A stretch of DNA of 41,457 nt from an uncultured Pelagibacteraceae bacterium (GTDB lineage Bacteria; Pseudomonadota; Alphaproteobacteria; Pelagibacterales; Pelagibacteraceae): assembly GCA_902634845.1 (NCBI GenBank), contig CACPLT010000003.1, positions 1 through 41,457 on the forward strand, read 5' to 3'. The first letter of the stretch is position 1. Each line of letters begins with the position of its first letter. The position numbers and the translations under genes are program-made. Under the pieces are notes generated by a model. The model searched no databases and had not been told where the DNA came from. It saw only the letters and a program-made list of their open reading frames with translations. This document shows, in pieces, positions 22,242 through 28,680 of this stretch.

Positions 22242-23678
22242 CTAAAACTTTTGCTTCCTTAAAAAAGCTGGTATCTCAAATTCTTCGTCATCCTCTATTG
22301 GGCTTTTATCAAATAACTTATCACTCTGAGACATCTCGTTTTCTGTTGAATTATTATTCTCAGAAAATAATTTTGGTGTATAATCTTCTTCCAAAGCAGA
22401 ACTATCCGGCTTGTTATCAACATCAATATTTTTTTCTATGTAAGATGCGTTTTCGATGGAAATACCCTGAGAATTATCAACTTCGCTAATACTGATATTT
22501 TCAGAAGTATCTTCTTTGGATAATGTATCGTCATAACTTTGAGGAGATGTGTCAATTTCTAATTGTTGGTCTAGCTTTAAAGCTGTTGCGCCATCAATCG
22601 AACTTATAGTGCTTTGTTCAATATTAGGATTTTTGAAAAAGTTGTCAGAATATCCTGGGTTTCTATTTTGAATTCTATTGACCATATTCAATACAGTTTT
22701 CGACTCAGGTCTATGACCATCTAGAGAAGTTGCAACAACTGATACCCTAATTTTCCCATCCATATTTTCATCTTTGATTGCACCAAAGATCAGTTCAGCT
22801 TCAGAGTCTACCTCTGCTCTTATCTTGTTAACAGATTGATCAACTTCAAACAAAGTAATATCTTTTCCACCGGTAATATTTACCAAAAGACCTTTGGCTC
22901 CCTTTAAAGAATATTCATCAATTAAAGGATTGTTTAAAGCCAATTCAGTTGCAGCCATTGCTCTATTCTCACCTTCTGCTTCCCCGGTTCCCATCATTGC
23001 TTTGCCCATTGCACTCATTACAGTTTCAACGTCAGCAAAATCTAAGTTTATCATTCCTGGTCTTACCATTAGATCTGTTACGCTTTGAACTCCGTGCTTT
23101 AGAACATCATTTGATAAAGAAAATGAATCCTCGAATGTTGTTGACTCATTTGCTATCTTAAAAAGATTTTGATTAGGAACAACAATTACTGTATCTAAAT
23201 GTTTTTTTAATTCTTCTAAGCCTTCGATAGCTCTTCTCATTCTTTTTGGACCTTCATAAGCAAACGGAAGAGTTGTTACCCCAACTGTTAAGATATTTAA
23301 TTCTTTTGCTGCTCTTGCAATTACATGCGAAGCCCCGGTTCCTGTGCCACCACCCATTCCAGCAGTGATAAAGATCATATTACTACCTTGAATGTAACTC
23401 ACTATTTCGTTTAAAGACTCATCCGCAGCGGCTTGTCCTATATCATTTTTAGCTCCCGCTCCCAAACCTTTGGTCAAATTCATTCCAATTTGAATTTTAG
23501 CATCAGCTTTGTTCACTCTTAAATCTTGTGCATCGGTGTTTACAGCAACAAACTCAACTCCCTGCATGCCAGACTCAATCATAGAATTTATTGCGTTGCC
23601 ACCTGCTCCACCTATTCCCATGACCAAAATTCTTGGTTTTAATTCTTTTAATTCGCCTCCTCCAACATTAATGCTCAT
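22242..23678 (-). CDS. ftsZ: Cell division GTPase FtsZ
   Basis: A 478-aa tubulin-like GTPase forming the Z ring. GIGGAGGNAINSM near 21, the tubulin signature GGGTGTG at 109-115, NVDF-like NLDFADVETVM (T7 loop region) and full N- and C-terminal domains are present. After about residue 330 comes an acidic, Ser/Asn-rich linker, then a canonical C-terminal peptide ending IPAFLRKQKF, the docking site for FtsA/ZipA-type anchors. The ATG is preceded at 5 nt by a strong Shine-Dalgarno. The gene follows mraZ by 18 nt, whereas in most bacteria with this cluster it directly follows ftsA. Confidence 0.98.
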   Translation of the reverse strand: MSINVGGGELKELKPRILVMGIGGAGGNAINSMIESGMQGVEFVAVNTDAQDLRVNKADAKIQIGMNLTKGLGAGAKNDIGQAAADESLNEIVSYIQGSNMIFITAGMGGGTGTGASHVIARAAKELNILTVGVTTLPFAYEGPKRMRRAIEGLEELKKHLDTVIVVPNQNLFKIANESTTFEDSFSLSNDVLKHGVQSVTDLMVRPGMINLDFADVETVMSAMGKAMMGTGEAEGENRAMAATELALNNPLIDEYSLKGAKGLLVNITGGKDITLFEVDQSVNKIRAEVDSEAELIFGAIKDENMDGKIRVSVVATSLDGHRPESKTVLNMVNRIQNRNPGYSDNFFKNPNIEQSTISSIDGATALKLDQQLEIDTSPQSYDDTLSKEDTSENISISEVDNSQGISIENASYIEKNIDVDNKPDSSALEEDYTPKLFSENNNSTENEMSQSDKLFDKSPIEDDEEFEIPAFLRKQKF

Positions 23679-23680
23679 AT

Positions 23681-23690
23681 CCCCCTCCTT
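23681..23690 (-). promoter_or_regulatory. Strong Shine-Dalgarno of ftsZ
   Basis: Minus-strand AAGGAGGGGG lies directly before AT-ATG of ftsZ, with GGAGG 5 nt from the start codon. It is one of the few near-consensus ribosome binding sites in the window and suggests that ftsZ is translated more strongly than its neighbours. Confidence 0.8.
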
Positions 23691-23696
23691 TTTTTA

Positions 23697-24149
23697 TTAT
23701 TGATTATTGTTATCCCACTTTAGTGTTGATCTACTTTGTAAGGCTTTTTTCCTTGCAAAAGATTTAAATTTTTCAAAATTTTTAGGACTCCAAACTTGGA
23801 AAGTTTTACCTAAACCCACAAATAAAATATCACTTTTAATTTTTGCAAAATTTAAAAGTTTTTTAGGGAATTGTACTCTGCCCTCAGTATCGAAAATAAG
23901 GTTAGAGCTATCAGATAAAACTGCAGTTGCAAAATAATCTCTTTTTTCCTCAAACGGATTTAATGAGTCTATTGAGTTGGATAATTTTTCAATTCTTTCT
24001 TGAGTGCAACACTCGAGTGCTGGATTGCTAAAAGAGGGATAAGATACAAAACCATTGTAACCTTGGGTTGTTAAAAAGGATCTAAATGATGCAGGCACTG
24101 AAACCCTCCCTTTTTTGTCTATTTTGTTTTCGTAACTTGATAAAAACAT
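23697..24149 (-). CDS. mraZ: MraZ, AbrB-fold transcriptional regulator of the dcw operon
   Basis: A 150-aa DNA-binding protein with two tandem SpoVT/AbrB-like MraZ repeats: FLSSYENKIDKKGRVSVPASFR at the N-terminus and DTEGRVQFPKKLL at about 93-105. The family forms ring-shaped oligomers and in E. coli represses its own operon by binding TGGGN direct repeats. The ATG at 24149 gives the conserved N-terminus MFLSSYENK; its own Shine-Dalgarno is weak. It is the first gene of the minus-strand dcw block and follows rnpB. Confidence 0.96.
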   Translation of the reverse strand: MFLSSYENKIDKKGRVSVPASFRSFLTTQGYNGFVSYPSFSNPALECCTQERIEKLSNSIDSLNPFEEKRDYFATAVLSDSSNLIFDTEGRVQFPKKLLNFAKIKSDILFVGLGKTFQVWSPKNFEKFKSFARKKALQSRSTLKWDNNNQ

Positions 24150-24200
24150 ACTTATTAAATTTTCTTTTTGTTTTTTTAATAATCAATAAATCCTCCAATT

Positions 24201-24225
24201 TGGGATTATTTGGGATCATATGGGA
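24201..24225 (+). promoter_or_regulatory. Predicted MraZ boxes: three TGGGAT direct repeats, 10-bp period
   Basis: TGGGAT begins at 24201, 24211 and 24221 on the plus strand, giving three exact repeats with a period of one helical turn, 50-75 bp upstream of the mraZ start. This matches the TGGGN-N5 pattern described for MraZ operators. The repeats read on the strand opposite to mraZ. A TATTAT/TATATT -10-like segment lies upstream at 24241-24249 (minus), which would put the boxes just downstream of the transcription start. Confidence 0.8.
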
Positions 24226-24302
24226 TTTAGCAGGTTAGTCAATATAATAGTTTTAACTAACAAAAGTACAAATAAAGAACATTTTGATGGGTTTTTAAGA
24301 TA

Positions 24303-24656
24303 TTGCCAGATAATCTATAAGCCGGGTTCTGTCATTTAAGAAGTCATTTATCTAGGCATATTTTTACAAATATGCTCAAGCAGCTAACCCGGATGACGAA
24401 CTAAAGACTGTTTTTAGCGTTAAACGCAGTGTCATCCCTATTTAGCCTTGCTCCATCTGGGGTTTACCTAGCGATTTTTGTTACCAAAAACCCGGTGTGC
24501 TCTTACCACACCATTTCACCCTTGCCCTGATTAGGCGGTTTATTTCTGTGGCACTAGCCCTGAGGTCGCCCTCGCCAGCCGTTAACTGGCAAATTGTCTT
24601 TACGGAGCCCGGACTTTCCTCTATCTAATCGATAGCGACTATCCAATTATCTGGCG
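24303..24656 (-). ncRNA. rnpB: RNase P RNA, bacterial class A
   Basis: The minus strand contains the universal RNase P core gaggaaagtccgggctccg (reverse complement of 24603-24621) near the 5' end and the ACCCGGCTTAT-type 3' element (reverse complement of about 24317-24327). The ends pair as helix P1: CGCCAGATAAT at the 5' end (about 24655-24645) with ATTATCTGGC at the 3' end (about 24314-24305). It is the catalytic RNA that matures tRNA 5' ends. Ends are estimated from P1 and may be off by a few bases. It fills the only long protein-free stretch of the window and lies between the amidase gene and mraZ, as in other alphaproteobacteria. Confidence 0.95.
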
Positions 24657-24704
24657 ATAATTAAGTATTATTTATTAACTTAAAAATCAAGTATATTAAG
24701 CAAT

Positions 24705-25412
24705 TTAAGACAATAATTGGCTAATTTTAAGGGTTTTATCGGTTATTTTTCCATTAACCTCTTTAGGTAAGAATCTTCTTTGAAAAGCCGTAATTACTTT
24801 TCGATCTCTTTTAGAGTGCTTGGATAAATTAAAAAACCTATAACCAATTTTGAAGACGTTTTTAAAAAAAATTTTTCTTCTTTCTTTTGATGAAAAATTA
24901 AATTTTTTTAACTTAAATTTTGGATACCAAATAGCCACCCCCTTTGAGCTTAAAAACTCCCAAGGGAATTTTTCACCTGGATCAAGTTTTCGTAAAGGGG
25001 CAATATCCGAGTGTCCTAAAACATTTTCTTTTCTAATCTTGTATTTTTTCATCAGCTTTTTAATTAGTCTAATTAGAGAAAAAATTTGTTTTTTAGGAAA
25101 ATTTTGATAGCTAATAAAATGCCCTTTGTTTTGAACTTCTATTCCTAACGAATATCTGTTCAAGTCCGTTTTTTCTCTCCAATGTGATTTTCCTGCATGC
25201 CAAGCAATTTTATTGTCTTCAACCATTCTATAAATCGTTCCATCTCTTTTTATGAAGTAGTGACAACTTACTTTGGATTTAGGGTTTTTTAACCTTTCCA
25301 TAGATACACGCGCAGATTGCATTCCAGTATAGTGAATAACCAAAAAATGTATTTTTTTTGATGTTCTTCCTTTTTTGGAAAAATTTGACGATTTATCTAC
25401 TTTAAAGCTCAT
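24705..25412 (-). CDS. N-acetylmuramoyl-L-alanine amidase (Amidase_2, AmpD/AmiD type) with C-terminal peptidoglycan-binding-like domain
   Basis: A 235-aa zinc amidase that cleaves MurNAc-L-Ala bonds. Predicted zinc ligands are H27 (VIHYTG), H134 (GHSDIAP) and D144 (KLDPG); E92 in GIEVQN is the likely catalytic Glu. VSCHYFIKRDGTIYRMV and AWHAGKSHW complete the signature. Residues about 205-230 (VITAFQRRFLPKEVNGKITDKTL) resemble a peptidoglycan-binding domain as in AmiD. No signal peptide is visible, so it may act in the cytoplasm on anhydro-muropeptides like AmpD, although the architecture is AmiD-like. Start: ATG at 25412, preceded by GGGG. Confidence 0.87.
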   Translation of the reverse strand: MSFKVDKSSNFSKKGRTSKKIHFLVIHYTGMQSARVSMERLKNPKSKVSCHYFIKRDGTIYRMVEDNKIAWHAGKSHWREKTDLNRYSLGIEVQNKGHFISYQNFPKKQIFSLIRLIKKLMKKYKIRKENVLGHSDIAPLRKLDPGEKFPWEFLSSKGVAIWYPKFKLKKFNFSSKERRKIFFKNVFKIGYRFFNLSKHSKRDRKVITAFQRRFLPKEVNGKITDKTLKISQLLS

Positions 25413-25520
25413 TTATAGCCCCAATTATTCTTCAAAATTAACAAAATTTATATATAAATTCTTACAAAATAAAGGCATGAATTATGTGCATTATCTGACT
25501 TTATTATATATATAGCAGTT

Positions 25521-26273
25521 ATGGGAATTAAAAAAATACAAATTATTATTTACGCAATTATATTAAATACTTTATTAATTTTAAATGCCAACGCGCAGTC
25601 AGAAAATGAGTGTTTTGAAAAAGTAAGTAGAGGCATATTCAAATTTAATCAAGGATTTGATAACGTTATTCTAGAGCCAGTCGCTAAAGTTTATAATAAG
25701 TTACCAGAACCAATAAGAAATGGAACCGGAAATTTCACCTCAAATATAGCAACTTTATTATCTATTCCTAATCATCTGCTTCAAGGTGAGATCCGTTTAG
25801 CTGGACATGCTACTGGAAGCTTTTTGGTCAACTCAACGGTAGGAATTTTAGGACTGGGTAATCCTGCAGCCGCATTAGGTCTGGAAAATCAAAAAGAAGA
25901 TTTAGGTCAAACCTTAGGCTCTTATGGATTAGAAGGTGGGTGTTATTTTGTTTTACCGATTTTGGGTCCAACAACTTTAAGAGACTCTTTTGGAATGGTT
26001 GTTGATAATAATTATTTAGATGCATTCGCTAGGATAACTTGGCATGAGAAAGAAATTAAAAATTTGTCTGGAAGTAAAATAGATTATGTAGGGGTGAAGG
26101 CAGCTACAGCGGTTGATTTCAGAGGAGATAATATGACAAATTTTGAAAGTTTAGAAAAAAATTCTATAGATCTCTACGCTGCAACTAAAAGTTTATATCT
26201 TCAAGATAGGTCTAAAAAAATTAAAAACAAGTCTAGCTCAGATGACGACGCATGGAGTGATTTAGATAAGTAA
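25521..26273 (+). CDS. mlaA: MlaA (VacJ) outer-membrane phospholipid-transport protein
   Basis: A 250-aa protein of the maintenance-of-lipid-asymmetry pathway, which removes phospholipids from the outer leaflet of the outer membrane. Family motifs: FKFNQGFDNVILEPVAKVYNKLPEP, NFTSNIATLLSIPNHLLQG, FLVNSTVGILGL, LGQTLGSYGLEGGCYFVLPILGP and TLRDSFG. A signal peptide ending in ANA (residues 23-25) is followed by Gln, so it looks like a signal peptidase I substrate without the lipobox Cys of E. coli MlaA. mlaC follows 14 nt downstream. The transcript probably starts close to the ATG, given a TATATA cluster at 25507-25514. Confidence 0.93.
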   Translation: MGIKKIQIIIYAIILNTLLILNANAQSENECFEKVSRGIFKFNQGFDNVILEPVAKVYNKLPEPIRNGTGNFTSNIATLLSIPNHLLQGEIRLAGHATGSFLVNSTVGILGLGNPAAALGLENQKEDLGQTLGSYGLEGGCYFVLPILGPTTLRDSFGMVVDNNYLDAFARITWHEKEIKNLSGSKIDYVGVKAATAVDFRGDNMTNFESLEKNSIDLYAATKSLYLQDRSKKIKNKSSSDDDAWSDLDK

Positions 26274-26287
26274 AAAAAATTTTTTTC

Positions 26288-26890
26288 ATGAAAAAAAAAT
26301 TAATTTTTCTTCTATCTGTATTTATCCTTTATTTAGCCCCTCTTAAAGCAGTCACTTACAATTCTGAACCAAAAATTTTTATACAAGAACTTGTAGACGA
26401 TGCAATTAAAACTTTAAGCGACAAATCACTTACTGAAATAGAAAAAAATGAGTTTATTGAAAAAATTGCAACTGAAAATGTAGATATAAAGGCTTTAGGA
26501 TTGTATACATTGGGACAAATAAGGAAAGATTTAGATGAGAAAACAATTGATACATATCAAAATCTTTTCCAAAAGTATTTTTTGAAAAGTTTAACATCTA
26601 GATTGACTGATTATTCATCTCAGAAATTTGAAGTTTTAGAATCTGAACAAAAAAGTTCAAATTATACAATCGTTAAATCAAAAATCGCTGAAAGTGTGAA
26701 ATCTCCAGAAATTAAAGTTGATTGGAGGATCTACACTAAGAATCCGCAAAAACCTTTAATCAGAGATTTAATTGTGGAAGGTTTAAGTCTAGCAAGAACA
26801 CAAAAAGAGGAATTTGCATCAATTTTGAATTCAAATGATAACGATGTAAATGTCCTAATAGAAAAGTTAAGCGAATTTATCTCTAATTAA
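26288..26890 (+). CDS. mlaC: MlaC-family periplasmic phospholipid-binding protein
   Basis: A 200-aa exported protein (signal peptide about 1-21, ending LKA) of the Ttg2D/MlaC family, which shuttles phospholipid between the MlaA complex and the inner-membrane MlaFEDB transporter. Features: FIQELVDDAIKTLSDKSLTEIEKNEFIEKI, VDIKALGLYTLGQIRK, YQNLFQKYFLKSLTSRLTDYS and VDWRIYTKNPQKPLIRDLIVEGLSLARTQKEEFASIL, the usual MlaC C-terminal pattern. It sits directly after mlaA; no mlaD/E/F is in the window. Its stop is 2 nt from the convergent tRNA gene. Confidence 0.88.
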   Translation: MKKKLIFLLSVFILYLAPLKAVTYNSEPKIFIQELVDDAIKTLSDKSLTEIEKNEFIEKIATENVDIKALGLYTLGQIRKDLDEKTIDTYQNLFQKYFLKSLTSRLTDYSSQKFEVLESEQKSSNYTIVKSKIAESVKSPEIKVDWRIYTKNPQKPLIRDLIVEGLSLARTQKEEFASILNSNDNDVNVLIEKLSEFISN

Positions 26891-26892
26891 TT

Positions 26893-26969
26893 TGGTGGGC
26901 CCGCCAGGACTCGAACCTGGGACCAATACATTATGAGTGTACTGCTCTAACCAACTGAGCTACAGGCCC
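26893..26969 (-). tRNA. tRNA with CAU anticodon, probably tRNA-Ile2 (lysidine type)
   Basis: A 77-nt cloverleaf on the minus strand: acceptor GGGCCTG/CGGGCCC, D arm TAGCTCAGTTGGTTAGAGCA, anticodon loop CTCATAA on stem GTACA/TGTAT, T arm CCAGGTTCGAGTCCTGG, discriminator A and an encoded CCA. The anticodon CAU fits elongator Met or Ile2. Initiator tRNA is excluded: position 1-72 is paired and the anticodon stem lacks three G-C pairs. C4-G69 and C5-G68 are the acceptor pairs TilS favours in tRNA-Ile2 and elongator Met usually lacks, so Ile2 is preferred. Automated tools may label it tRNA-Met. Confidence 0.93.
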
Positions 26970-27097
26970 ATTTAATTAAACTCATACTTATCAATAAATT
27001 AAATTAAATTCAAATTTAGAATTCATCAATTCATGATTTTGTTAACTTCTTTTAAATAACCAATTTCATTTAAAAAATATTTTTTATTTAAGGACAT

Positions 27098-27127
27098 TTG
27101 GTTAATTCTTGTTAAAAAGCATATACT
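27098..27127 (+). promoter_or_regulatory. Candidate promoter of the P-loop kinase gene
   Basis: TTGGTT (27098-27103), an 18-bp spacer and TATACT (27122-27127) stand before the kinase gene; the -10 matches consensus at five of six positions. The transcript would begin about 10 nt before the ATG at 27144. The rest of the 26970-27143 gap is AT-rich, with no other recognisable element. Confidence 0.4.
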
Positions 27128-27143
27128 GATTTAAAACACTTAT

Positions 27144-27575
27144 ATGAAAAAATTAAAAATTCTAATTATGGGTTTACCTGGTGCAGGTAAGACAACTTTA
27201 GCATCTAAATTAGTTCCTTTGCTAAAAGCAGAATGGTTAAATGCTGATAAAATCAGAAAAGAAGCTAATGATTGGGATTTTTCTAAAGAAGGTAGAATTA
27301 GACAAGCTAAAAGAATGGCAGACACAGCAACAAGAATAAAAGAAAATAACAAACATGTTGTGGCAGATTTTATTTGTCCAACTAAGGAGGCGAGAAAACT
27401 TTTTAACGCAGACTATGTAGTATGGGTAAACACAATTGAAAAAGGAAGGTTTGATGATACCAATCATATGTTTGAGCCGCCAGAAAATTATAATTTTAAA
27501 GTTTCCGAAAAAAATGCAGATTTTTATGCTAATGAAATTTTGAAAGATATAGAAAAAAAATCTAAAAATTCTTAA
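27144..27575 (+). CDS. Small P-loop kinase resembling adenylylsulfate kinase (CysC-like)
   Basis: A 143-aa protein with a Walker A loop GLPGAGKTT at residues 10-18, then LNADKIRKEANDWDFSKEGR and VVADFICPTKEARKLF, which parallel the LDGDN-R and ISP--R stretches of APS kinase, and FDDTNHMFEPP near the C-terminus. It is shorter than CysC (about 200 aa) and lacks that family's C-terminal CExRDPKG-type segment. A CysC-like role (phosphorylating APS to the sulfate donor PAPS) would fit the adjacent PAPS-type sulfotransferase gene, whose stop is 3 nt away on the opposite strand. Another nucleotide kinase function is possible. No signal peptide is visible. Confidence 0.68.
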   Translation: MKKLKILIMGLPGAGKTTLASKLVPLLKAEWLNADKIRKEANDWDFSKEGRIRQAKRMADTATRIKENNKHVVADFICPTKEARKLFNADYVVWVNTIEKGRFDDTNHMFEPPENYNFKVSEKNADFYANEILKDIEKKSKNS

Positions 27576-27578
27576 AAC

Positions 27579-28628
27579 TTAAAAATTATTTCTTAATTTT
27601 TGGTAGATTTTTTTAGCCTCATTTACTAAATTTTCATTTAAATTTAAAATTTTATTTTTTTTTTTCTTTTGTATAATAAATTTTTTTGTATCAATTTTTT
27701 CAAGGGCTGTAAAATTTGTTAATTTTTTAATTTTGTCAAAAATAGATTTTGGATTTTTTAGAAGCTCCTCATAACATATAAAATGAGAGTAATCAGAATT
27801 AACAAAATTCATTTTAAGTAAATTTTCATATACATATATCCATTGCTCAAGCCAATAATTAATATCATTTTTATTTAAATATTTTTTTGAATTTATCTCA
27901 TTAAATACAAAAGGTTTTTGTAAAAGACCAAATTCATGATGAGCAAGAAATTTCATGTAACTTTTAGTAAAGGTATTTTTTTTTTGTATTTCAGAAAACA
28001 AAGTGTGCTGCCGTAAAAGTGAGAGTGATTGATCAATAGGATCTCTAAAAGTTATTAAGATTAAACTGAAAGGAAAAGCTTTTCTTAAAGAGTCTAATCT
28101 TAAAATATTATTATTATTTTTTGTAAGATAGTTATCTTTTTTATATTTAATCAATACAAGATTGATAAATTTTTTATATTCTTCAATTATGTCCTTTTTA
28201 ACCTGATAAGATTTTAATTCATTTTTACCTATATATAATTTATCATCTTTAAGCTTCCAGAATGCTTCCTCTAATTGCTCAGGTGAGTCTAAATCAATAA
28301 AAATATTATCACCATGCAATCGCTGGGAAGCGTTTTTTTTCTTTAATTTTTTTGAGATTAAACTCCAAATATTGGGTGAAATGATAAAAGGCATATCTCG
28401 ATATGTCAGAGATGAAAATTCTTTCGTATCAAATATGGATCTCATTAATATTGTTGACCCAGATCTAGCCAATCCGTTAATGAAAATGTGGTTATTATTT
28501 GTGACATCTAAAAATTTTTTTTTATAAATTAATTTTTCTATATCGTGAAGCAGTTCAGGTATAAATTTATTTCCTAAAACTAGATGATGTAAAGCTTGAA
28601 CTAAATAAGAATAATTATTATTATTCAT
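27579..28628 (-). CDS. PAPS-dependent sulfotransferase-family protein
   Basis: A 349-aa cytosolic protein. FINGLARSGSTILMRSIF at about 49-66 is the 5'-phosphosulfate-binding loop of sulfotransferases, and LITFRDPIDQSLSLLRQH (about 191-208) fits the 3'-phosphate-binding R-DP---S element. LEQWIYVYENLL and SHFICYEELLKNPKSIFDKI match the later conserved stretch of the Sulfotransfer_3-like group. It probably moves a sulfuryl group from PAPS to a sugar, lipid or peptide; the substrate cannot be read from the sequence. Neighbours are a CysC-like kinase (convergent) and an arylsulfotransferase-like gene (divergent, 52 nt). Confidence 0.82.
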   Translation of the reverse strand: MNNNNYSYLVQALHHLVLGNKFIPELLHDIEKLIYKKKFLDVTNNNHIFINGLARSGSTILMRSIFDTKEFSSLTYRDMPFIISPNIWSLISKKLKKKNASQRLHGDNIFIDLDSPEQLEEAFWKLKDDKLYIGKNELKSYQVKKDIIEEYKKFINLVLIKYKKDNYLTKNNNNILRLDSLRKAFPFSLILITFRDPIDQSLSLLRQHTLFSEIQKKNTFTKSYMKFLAHHEFGLLQKPFVFNEINSKKYLNKNDINYWLEQWIYVYENLLKMNFVNSDYSHFICYEELLKNPKSIFDKIKKLTNFTALEKIDTKKFIIQKKKKNKILNLNENLVNEAKKIYQKLRNNF

Positions 28629-28634
28629 AAATTA

Positions 28635-28663
28635 ATAATATATTGCAAAAAAATCGATAACAA
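28635..28663 (-). promoter_or_regulatory. Candidate promoter of the sulfotransferase gene, giving a leaderless mRNA
   Basis: Minus strand: TTGTTA (28663-28658), a 17-bp spacer and TATTAT (28640-28635). The last -10 base is 7 nt from the A of the ATG at 28628, so transcription would start at or beside the start codon. No Shine-Dalgarno is visible. Confidence 0.45.
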
Positions 28664-28680
28664 TAGAATTTGTATAAATA

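Noticed and set aside
22190-22489. A 99-codon plus-strand open frame opposite the rsmH/ftsZ junction.
   Set aside because: It is antisense to the clearly coding FtsZ C-terminus and RsmH N-terminus, has no family motif and no ribosome binding site.
24184-24196. GGAGGA followed by TTG upstream of mraZ as an alternative mraZ start.
   Set aside because: The TTG is out of frame with mraZ and opens a frame with no similarity to anything; the conserved MraZ N-terminus begins at the ATG at 24149.
24201-24230. The TGGGAT repeats as a small CRISPR or tandem-repeat array.
   Set aside because: The units are only 10 bp, three in number, and match MraZ operator geometry.
26893-26969. The tRNA gene as an attachment site for the neighbouring sulfation cassette.
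   Set aside because: The tRNA 3' end points away from the cassette, no integrase is present and I saw no direct repeat of the tRNA 3' end nearby.
26893-26969. Initiator tRNA-fMet.
   Set aside because: Position 1-72 is a G-C pair and the anticodon stem lacks the three consecutive G-C pairs of initiators.
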